A stretch of 15,587 nt of DNA from an uncultured Pseudomonadota bacterium (GTDB taxonomy: Bacteria > Myxococcota_A > UBA9042 > CAIXZC01). The stretch spans positions 1 to 15,587 of the forward strand of contig CALGBT010000457.1 in the NCBI GenBank assembly GCA_937884235.1, read 5' to 3'. Both the position numbers and the translations under genes were made by a program. Of the stretch, positions 7,857-13,352 are shown in pieces (position 1 is the first letter of the stretch; each line of letters starts with the position of its first letter). Below the pieces are notes generated by a model. That model searched no databases. It saw only the letters and a program-made list of their open reading frames with translations, and was not told the origin of the DNA.

Positions 7857-9464
7857 TCATTCGCATACGCCATGGAAGCGGAGGACAACGGGCCCGAGCG
7901 GGTGCGAGTACACTCCGTCGCAGACTGTCTCGCCCGCTTCCCGCATGACCAGGAGCGTCAGGTCCTCCCCCGTGCGAAGCAGTCCGGCCACCTCGTCCCG
8001 GCCTGCAATGCCGTATGCCTTGGCCCACACGACGCTTCCATCGAACCTGTAGCGGGCAGCGACCGTGTCGAGGTTCATGCCGCAGCACGTGAACGTCTGC
8101 TCGTCGCCTTCGGGAACCTCACCCACGGCCAGGAAGCCGTCGGGAAGCTGTAGTACCTGCTCAACCTGCCAGGGTTTGCCGCTTCCTGTTGGGTCGGTCA
8201 GGGCTGGGGTGACCTCGACGACCGTCCCATCGTCTGCCAGCCGGACCTCGGCCCGCGCAGGAGCGTCGCCCACCTGGCCGTTCATCGTCGGTGTGGTCCA
8301 GGCCGACAGCGTTGCGTCCGGCCGGAGCCACGCAGCCCGCAGGCCGAACCCGGGGAAGCCTATCCCCAACGTCTCGTGCTCAACCTCCCCTTCCCAGACC
8401 TTCTTGCCGTCGCCATCGAGTCGGACCAGCGAATATCGAATCTGTTCTTCATCGGGAACGAAAGTGTGCGACTCGACCACGATGAGCCAGCCGCTCCCCT
8501 CTGGCTCCACGGCCGATGCGTATGCCCACACCTGCCCCACCTCCGGCTGCGTGCTCCACTCGCCGATTTCCGTCGACAGCTTGACCGTCCCGTCCCAGCC
8601 GAGCCGGACGAACCGGATGTCCGCCGTCATTCCTTCGTCGATGTTCCACCCCTTGGAAGGCAGCGCATCGAACCGGGATGTTGCGCTCGCTATGACCTCG
8701 ATGTCTTCCCCCGTCTCCCGCCAGCTCAGCGCCACCCCTTCCACGCCAGGCAGCTCGACGTGGCCCGCGAGCACCCCGCCGGGACCGATCCGCACCAGTC
8801 CGAGCCAGTGCTTCTTGACGCCCGAGTCCGAGTCCGAGGAATGCTCCGCCAGGAGGCGGAACTGGTCGCTGACGTCCCCCCCGACGGGCATCAATCGCCA
8901 TGGCAAGCCCATCTGCTCGGAATCAACCGTCCACTCCTCCTTCCCGGAGGCGAAGAGGCCAGCAAGCATCATTCCCTTGGACTGCGAGCGGCCAGCGATG
9001 AGTCCCCCGTTCCAGTCCGCCACCCAGGCGTATTTTCCGGCGAGAGCGGTCCCCCCCCACCGCCCGTGAACATCGTGAGCGGTCCACAGGGGAGTGCCCG
9101 TCGCGTCGTATCCGGTCAGCGCCGAACCCGCCGTGTCCGTGCAGCACATGTGCAAGCTGCCGGCCACGGCCAGCCCGCCGGAGGGGAGGGTTGCAAGCGA
9201 GGATGGCCGCGCCCAGGGTGAGATCGGGCAATGCTCCTCGATGAAACTCGAATTCGACGTTCCCGGTGCCCGCCAGGGCAGCGGCCCCACGACTGCCGCA
9301 GGCTCCGCTCCGAAACACGAGGTGGGGGCAGAGACGTCCGCACTGTTCCGCTCATCCGCAGCGACGTCACCGACATCCGCTACGCTCTTCTTCTCCGAGG
9401 AGTCGCAGGACGCCACCGTCGAAAGCAGAAGCAGAGCCAGCGTCGCACGCCCAAGTGTTCTCAT
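7857..9464 (-). CDS. Lipoprotein with beta-propeller-like body
   Basis: 535 residues from the ATG at 9464. This start has GAAGGAGG upstream and leads directly into a lipoprotein signal (LALLLLSTVASC, lipidated Cys20). The frame is open 14 codons further upstream but without an export signal. An acidic linker (ADVGDVAADERNSADVSAP) precedes a body with repeated short beta-rich units: LVRIGPGGVLAGHVEL, FVRLGWDGTVKLSTEI, LVRLDGDGKKVWEGEV, RYRFDGSVVWAKAY. These resemble blades of WD40/PQQ-like or outer-membrane-type propellers, with a value, a D-x-x-G turn and a Trp. Cys are few compared with its neighbours, but two vicinal pairs occur (HMCCTDTAG and FTCCGMNLD), which may pair with each other. I cannot assign a family by name. 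The stop at 7857 is 92 bases before the next gene, and the start is 38 bases after the previous one. It is presumably an envelope-anchored binding protein. Confidence 0.8.
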   Translation of the reverse strand: MRTLGRATLALLLLSTVASCDSSEKKSVADVGDVAADERNSADVSAPTSCFGAEPAAVVGPLPWRAPGTSNSSFIEEHCPISPWARPSSLATLPSGGLAVAGSLHMCCTDTAGSALTGYDATGTPLWTAHDVHGRWGGTALAGKYAWVADWNGGLIAGRSQSKGMMLAGLFASGKEEWTVDSEQMGLPWRLMPVGGDVSDQFRLLAEHSSDSDSGVKKHWLGLVRIGPGGVLAGHVELPGVEGVALSWRETGEDIEVIASATSRFDALPSKGWNIDEGMTADIRFVRLGWDGTVKLSTEIGEWSTQPEVGQVWAYASAVEPEGSGWLIVVESHTFVPDEEQIRYSLVRLDGDGKKVWEGEVEHETLGIGFPGFGLRAAWLRPDATLSAWTTPTMNGQVGDAPARAEVRLADDGTVVEVTPALTDPTGSGKPWQVEQVLQLPDGFLAVGEVPEGDEQTFTCCGMNLDTVAARYRFDGSVVWAKAYGIAGRDEVAGLLRTGEDLTLLVMREAGETVCDGVYSHPLGPVVLRFHGVCE

Positions 9465-9502
9465 CGTTTCCTCCTTCCCTGCAATCCTCTTCTCCCCCTC
9501 CG

Positions 9503-10480
9503 TCATGAGCCGGTTCCGGCCCGGCGGGGCCTACCCGCAAGGACCAGCATCGCCAGCACGGCCAGCAGCAACAGGGCCGCGCCAGCAGACGATCCAGCGG
9601 ACACGCCGCAGCCGGATCCTGCGTCCTTGCCTCCATTGTCGGGGGTGACCCCGCCAACGTCCCCTGTTGCGTCCTCACCGCCGATGTCTGTTCCCGCCGG
9701 TTCGCCGCCCGCGGGCGGTTCCCCAATGCACATCTCGACCGGCTCCGTCGACTGCCCGGCCTCGTTGTACGCCGCGACGTTGAAGCACGCGCTCGCGCTC
9801 GCCGGGTCGCACTTGTCACTGTTCTCTGGAGGATTGCAGTGCGAGAGGATCTGCACAGGACAATCGGCGGTTGACAAGAAGAACGGACTCCCGGTCTTCT
9901 TCTCTCCCGCCCAGATGGCATAGTGCGATGCGTTCGGGTCCGGCTTCACCTTGAGCCTGTAATGGAGGAGCGGGAAGACGTCGTAGCACTCTTGGGCCAG
10001 GATCTGGTGATCGCAGGAGCCCTCACCGGCCTCGGGGGAGAGAGACGCATCCGTTGGCTCGGCAGTGATCTCCACGAGTTCAGGCGGGGCCGGCGGAGCC
10101 GCTGGTCCGTCTCCCGCGGTGAAGGAATAGGGGCCATAGTCAAAAGTCTCCGGGCAGCCTTCCACGTGGCAGATACTGACCGTGTAGCTGTAGACCTTGC
10201 TGGCCTCCAGCGAGGGCAGGGCATAGCTCCGCCACGCCCATCCTTCCTTCTGCTCCGCAAGCGCGGCTCCGTCCAGGGAGACAGTGACGTCCCCCTCGAG
10301 CCCCACCAACACCCACAGGCGGGCATCGGTGGGTACGTCTATCGCCCCGTTCGCGGGCACCGTGAACAACTCGCCACTCGGCGGTGCCCAGGCGCAGGAT
10401 GCTTCTGCCGCGGCCGGACACAGCAGGACCAGAGTTACGGCCTGCACGCCGAATATTCCCCAAAGCATGTTGCGTATCAT
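9503..10480 (-). CDS. Secreted protein with Ig-like/FN3-like domains and a MYXO-CTERM anchor
   Basis: 325 residues from the ATG at 10480, with GAAGGAGG upstream. A Sec signal peptide ends near AEA|SC (residue 27). Residues about 36-110 resemble a bacterial Ig-like (Big_5/SbsA type) domain, with the typical PANGAIDVPTDARLWV opening and a SYTVS final strand. Residues about 116-245 look like a fibronectin type III-like domain (PPAPPELVEITAEP at the start, YAIWAGEK and FNVAAYNEAGQS strands) carrying several Cys. A Gly/Asp-rich linker then leads to GSGCGVSAGSSAG (Cys about 291), a Leu/Ala helix and GRPRRAG at the C-terminus. This is the MYXO-CTERM layout, processed at the Cys in myxobacteria by myxosortase-type proteases. 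First gene of the tightly spaced run down to position 461. Probably displayed at the cell surface. Confidence 0.85.
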   Translation of the reverse strand: MIRNMLWGIFGVQAVTLVLLCPAAAEASCAWAPPSGELFTVPANGAIDVPTDARLWVLVGLEGDVTVSLDGAALAEQKEGWAWRSYALPSLEASKVYSYTVSICHVEGCPETFDYGPYSFTAGDGPAAPPAPPELVEITAEPTDASLSPEAGEGSCDHQILAQECYDVFPLLHYRLKVKPDPNASHYAIWAGEKKTGSPFFLSTADCPVQILSHCNPPENSDKCDPASASACFNVAAYNEAGQSTEPVEMCIGEPPAGGEPAGTDIGGEDATGDVGGVTPDNGGKDAGSGCGVSAGSSAGAALLLLAVLAMLVLAGRPRRAGTGS

Positions 10481-10740
10481 GGTTTCCCTCCTTCGCACTC
10501 GCCGAGTGCACGCGTAGAGAATGTCAGCACAGTCCCGTCCTTATGTAAACGGCATGCACAGCCGTCCCGTTTCACCGAGCCCTGCCTATTCCTGCCGGCC
10601 ACCGACGAGGGAGGCCGACATCCTGTCGCTGGAGGTGCCCAGTGCCTCCAGGTCCAGTGATTGCTGTTGCAACTGGTGTGCCAGCGCTGCGTCCTGAGAT
10701 GATCGCATTCTGCCGGGTTGCCGCTAAATGGCCCACTTGC
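10481..10740. promoter_or_regulatory. Longest intergenic region before the surface-protein run; likely promoter region
   Basis: These 260 bases separate the recombinase remnant from the first gene of the minus-strand run, so the operon promoter is probably here. I found no convincing -35/-10 pair on the minus strand; an isolated TACATA lies near 10545. Three inverted repeats are visible: GCACTC-GCC-GAGTGC (10495-10509), ACGGC-ATGCACA-GCCGT (10549-10565) and CTGGAGG-TGCCCAGTG-CCTCCAG (10629-10651). The last has a perfect seven-base stem, but without a T-run on the minus strand. Confidence 0.4.
10495..10509 (-). promoter_or_regulatory. Hairpin abutting the ribosome binding site
   Basis: GCACTC-GGC-GAGTGC on the minus strand is a perfect six-base-pair stem with a three-base loop. 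It ends one base before GAAGGAGG-type ribosome binding sequence of the gene starting at 10480. It may affect ribosome access or 5' mRNA stability, or be an operator. Confidence 0.35.
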
Positions 10741-11010
10741 CTACGACAATTCGGCCGACTGTACGTCCCACCGCACGGGCACGCCCCGGCGAAGAGTGGC
10801 TATCGAGAGCCCGTCCGGCTCGTCTCCGGCGACAGCGGCCTCGATGATGTCGGGGGCGAGGAGGGGGCTGTTGAGAAACCAGGCGACGTAGGAGCGGCCC
10901 AGGTCGCCCGCTGCACTAACACGGGTCCAGCCCATCTCCTCTCTCAAAGCAGCATCCCCATCTTCCCGGATGCCACGCAGCGTCAGCCCCAGGTTGCCCC
11001 GATGGACCAA
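10741..11010 (-). pseudogene. Recombinase C-terminal remnant
   Basis: A short frame of 89 codons. Its last ~53 codons (10741-10902) match the C-terminal end of the large serine recombinase at 13353-15341. By my hand alignment 33 of 45 residues are identical from LGRSYVA to VRW, including APDIIEAA, GLSIA and the shared final Ser-stop region. The recombinase has LDRSYVA...APDIIEAAIAGNEP...GLSIARLRQGVPARW; the remnant has LGRSYVA...APDIIEAAVAGDEP...GLSIATLRRGVPVRW. The catalytic, recombinase and zinc-ribbon domains are absent. The first ~30 codons (VHRGNLGLTLRGIRE) resemble nothing I recognise. There is no strong ribosome binding site. This is best read as the 3' scar of an older related element. 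That the frame is still open after truncation may be chance or may mean recent loss. Confidence 0.8.
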
Positions 11011-11072
11011 TTCGCAGTTCCCAGTGGGGTATACGCCCCCGGCCGCGGCACCGCAGGCATCTTCGGGGCAAC

Positions 11073-12300
11073 TCAGTCCAGGTCCACGCAGTCAGCGATT
11101 CCGTCCCCATCACTGTCGGGAAAGCCCTCGTCGGTATCGCCGTTGCAGTTGTTGTCCAATCCGTCGCAGATCTCCTGTGCTCCGGGAAAGAACTCGGGGT
11201 GTTGGGGGTCGCAGGGTTCGTACGGTGGCTCATCGCACTGGCCAACGTCTTCGTCACAAGCGAACCCGATGCCATCGCCGTCACAATCCTTCTGGTCCGG
11301 ATTCTCGACCGTCGGGCAGTTGTCGTCCGCGTCATCAACACCATCATTGTCATCATCAGGATCTAGACAATCGGCCAATCCATCCATGTCCGTGTCCGGG
11401 TATCCTTCATCGATTTGGCCGTTGCAGTTGTTGTCGATGCCGTCGCATTTCTCCGGGGCACCTGGATATGTCTCCGGGTCCAATGGAGCGCAATCAAACT
11501 CGCACTGCTCGTCGACTTGTCCGTTGCAGTTGTTGTCCAGGCCATCGCAGTAGTCACCTTCGTACCACCCGACTACTGCTTCGAGGTTGCATACGACCAT
11601 CCCATTCAGACAGGACATCGGAACGCCCGATGAACACACTCCTTCCGTAGGGCAGTCCTCAGCAGCGAAAACCGGCTCCTCGTCCATCTCACCGTCGCAG
11701 TTGTCATCTACGCCGTTGCACTGCTCCGTGGCTTCGTGGTGAATGTTCGAGTCCAGAGGCGCACAGTCGGTTTCGTCGTTGTCTCCGTCATTGTCGTCGT
11801 CCAGGTCAACGCAGTCTGCCAGCCCATCCTTGTCGGTGTCCGGGTATCCTTCGTCCACCTGGCCGTCGCAGTTGTTGTCCACGCCGTCGCAAATCTCCAC
11901 GCCTCCTGGAAACCAATTCGGAACGCACACAAGTTCGAGTCCATCAACAGAGCACTCCCAGTGGCCTCCCGCAAACGGGTCGCACCCGTCAGGGTCGGAA
12001 GGCGGCTCGCACGAATCGCCCAGGTCGGGGAAGTCCTCATCGATCATCCCATCGCAGTCGTCATCCTCGCCGTTGCACCACTCCACTTGCCCCGGGAACT
12101 TCGTGGCATCGCAGGGAGCACAGTCGACTTCGTCCTTGCTGAGGTCGTTGTCGTCATCCTCGTCGCAGGCGTCGCCCAGGCCATCTCCCTCGCAATTCGA
12201 CTGGACGGGATTGTAGACATCGGGACAGTTGTCATCCACATCGACGATCCCGTCGTTGTCGCTGTCCAGCAGCGGGTAGCACGGGCAGTCCTCGCAGTTG
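11073..12300 (-). repeat. MopE-like and type 3 repeat array (DNA and protein)
   Basis: Six CxGxDxxCDGxxDE motifs alternate with Asp-rich segments. At DNA level the plus-strand string CCGTTGCAGTTGTTGTC recurs at about 11142, 11420 and 11521, with variants near 11692 and 11869. The spacing is irregular (about 100-280 bases) and follows the protein motif, so this is a coding repeat. Such near-identical stretches could promote recombination between copies. Confidence 0.8.
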
Positions 12301-13274
12301 CAGGCATTCTCCCCCGGCCCGCACACGCCGTCGCCGCATGCAGTGCAGACGAGCCCCTCCATCTGGTCGCACCAGAAGCAGCACTCGGCGGCATCGCAGT
12401 CGTCGCCGGAGTTCATCTTGAAATGCGGCAGAGCGGTCAGCCCGTCACAACAGGGGAGGCCGTCCTCTTCAGGCCCCAGGAAGTCGCCTTCCTCAATGCA
12501 CAAATGCTTGCACTCACCCTCGGAGGTGCACTGGAATCCTTCCTCGCATTTGCCGCACGAGCCGCCGAACCCGTCCGGACCGCACTCCTTATCTGTGCAG
12601 TCGGGAGCATCGTCGGGGTAGCAGAGGCCGTTGGGCTTGCAGACGAATCCCGGGCCGCACTCGCCGCAGCTCCCGTCGCAGCCGTCACTCCCGCACTCCT
12701 TCTCTTCACAGTCCGGCAGACAGTCCTCGCACTGCGCCCACATCTCATTGCATTCCGCCGTGAGCGCCTCATCGACGCAACCCTCATCGCCCGACTCGGC
12801 ACTGAGGGAACACGCGGCGGAGAGGCACCCGACAACTTCCTCTGCGTGGGCACAAGCGTCGGTGCCGAGTTCGACGCCGCAGCAGTTGTCCAAGCACTCC
12901 CCGCCCCAGGTGGGCCAGCACTTCAGACTGCACTCCACGGCCTCCGAGCATGACGTTGGCGCAGTACACGAACCTGTCGAGCAGACCTCGTAGGGCGAGC
13001 AATCCCCGCACGTTCCTCCGCACCCATCGTCGCCGCACTGCTTGCCCTCGCAGTTCGACTGGCAGACATCCGGGGTGCCGATCTCGTCATCGGTGAGCGT
13101 CTCTCCTGGGCCGGGAGCGTCGGTCACCGTCTCGTGTTCGCCCAGGGCATCCTGGGCAACCTCGGAAACCTGGTCCGCCGCAACGGTATCCGCCACCTTG
13201 TCTTTGCCGGTGCCGCATGCTGCCACCAACACCAGGGCAACGAGCGCAGTGCAAGCGTTCTTCCATCTCGTCAT
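11073..13274 (-). CDS. Cys-rich lipoprotein with MopE-like and thrombospondin type 3 repeats
   Basis: 733 residues from the ATG at 13274, with GAAGGAGG upstream and a lipoprotein signal (ALVALVLVAAC, Cys20). An acidic linker leads into three CGDDGCGGTCG-type modules (CQSNCEGKQCGDDGCGG, CEEKECGSDGCDGSCG, CTDKECGPDGFGGSCG). Between the first two is a domain with paired Cys (CWPTWGGECLDNCCG). The C-terminal half alternates six MopE-like motifs (CDGVDNNCDGQVDEG type; MopE is a copper-binding surface protein of Methylococcus, and the motif is a predicted metal binder) with thrombospondin type 3 Asp-rich repeats (DSDNDGIVDVDDNCP). The latter usually bind calcium. It ends abruptly in such a repeat (DSDGDGIADCVDLD-stop), where an earlier copy continues with DDNDGD. 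It has its own sigma70-like promoter and sits between two recombinase 3' ends. It is probably a surface metal-binding or structural lipoprotein. Confidence 0.88.
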   Translation of the reverse strand: MTRWKNACTALVALVLVAACGTGKDKVADTVAADQVSEVAQDALGEHETVTDAPGPGETLTDDEIGTPDVCQSNCEGKQCGDDGCGGTCGDCSPYEVCSTGSCTAPTSCSEAVECSLKCWPTWGGECLDNCCGVELGTDACAHAEEVVGCLSAACSLSAESGDEGCVDEALTAECNEMWAQCEDCLPDCEEKECGSDGCDGSCGECGPGFVCKPNGLCYPDDAPDCTDKECGPDGFGGSCGKCEEGFQCTSEGECKHLCIEEGDFLGPEEDGLPCCDGLTALPHFKMNSGDDCDAAECCFWCDQMEGLVCTACGDGVCGPGENACNCEDCPCYPLLDSDNDGIVDVDDNCPDVYNPVQSNCEGDGLGDACDEDDDNDLSKDEVDCAPCDATKFPGQVEWCNGEDDDCDGMIDEDFPDLGDSCEPPSDPDGCDPFAGGHWECSVDGLELVCVPNWFPGGVEICDGVDNNCDGQVDEGYPDTDKDGLADCVDLDDDNDGDNDETDCAPLDSNIHHEATEQCNGVDDNCDGEMDEEPVFAAEDCPTEGVCSSGVPMSCLNGMVVCNLEAVVGWYEGDYCDGLDNNCNGQVDEQCEFDCAPLDPETYPGAPEKCDGIDNNCNGQIDEGYPDTDMDGLADCLDPDDDNDGVDDADDNCPTVENPDQKDCDGDGIGFACDEDVGQCDEPPYEPCDPQHPEFFPGAQEICDGLDNNCNGDTDEGFPDSDGDGIADCVDLD

Positions 13275-13305
13275 GGTCCCCTCCTTCCCTGCCGCAACAC
13301 CGGTC

Positions 13306-13334
13306 ATTGTAAGGAAAAACGCCGAGTTGCACAA
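13306..13334 (-). promoter_or_regulatory. Sigma70-like promoter of the MopE-repeat lipoprotein gene
   Basis: Minus strand: TTGTGC (13329-13334), a 17-base spacer, then TACAAT (13306-13311). The -10 matches the TATAAT consensus at five of six positions; the -35 keeps TTG. A transcript would start near 13299, giving a leader of roughly 25 bases containing GAAGGAGG before the ATG at 13274. It lies in the 78-base gap after the recombinase stop, so the lipoprotein can be expressed independently of the recombinase. Predicted from sequence only. Confidence 0.5.
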
Positions 13335-13352
13335 TGGCTGGCAGGTCGTCTG

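Noticed and set aside
10629..10651. Perfect seven-base-pair stem considered as a terminator for the recombinase remnant
   Set aside because: No T-run follows on the minus strand, so it is listed only as an inverted repeat in the intergenic region.
11041..11075. Possible stop-codon readthrough or selenocysteine at the TGA ending the MopE-repeat lipoprotein
   Set aside because: The same frame beyond the TGA reads VAPKMPAVPRPGAY and soon meets another stop; it does not resume the Asp-rich repeat, so readthrough has no support.
11130..11900. Recurring CCGTTGCAGTTGTTGTC strings looked like CRISPR repeats
   Set aside because: Spacing is irregular (about 100-280 bases), and the strings fall in frame on the MopE-like motif DNNCNGQ of a long, well-formed lipoprotein gene.
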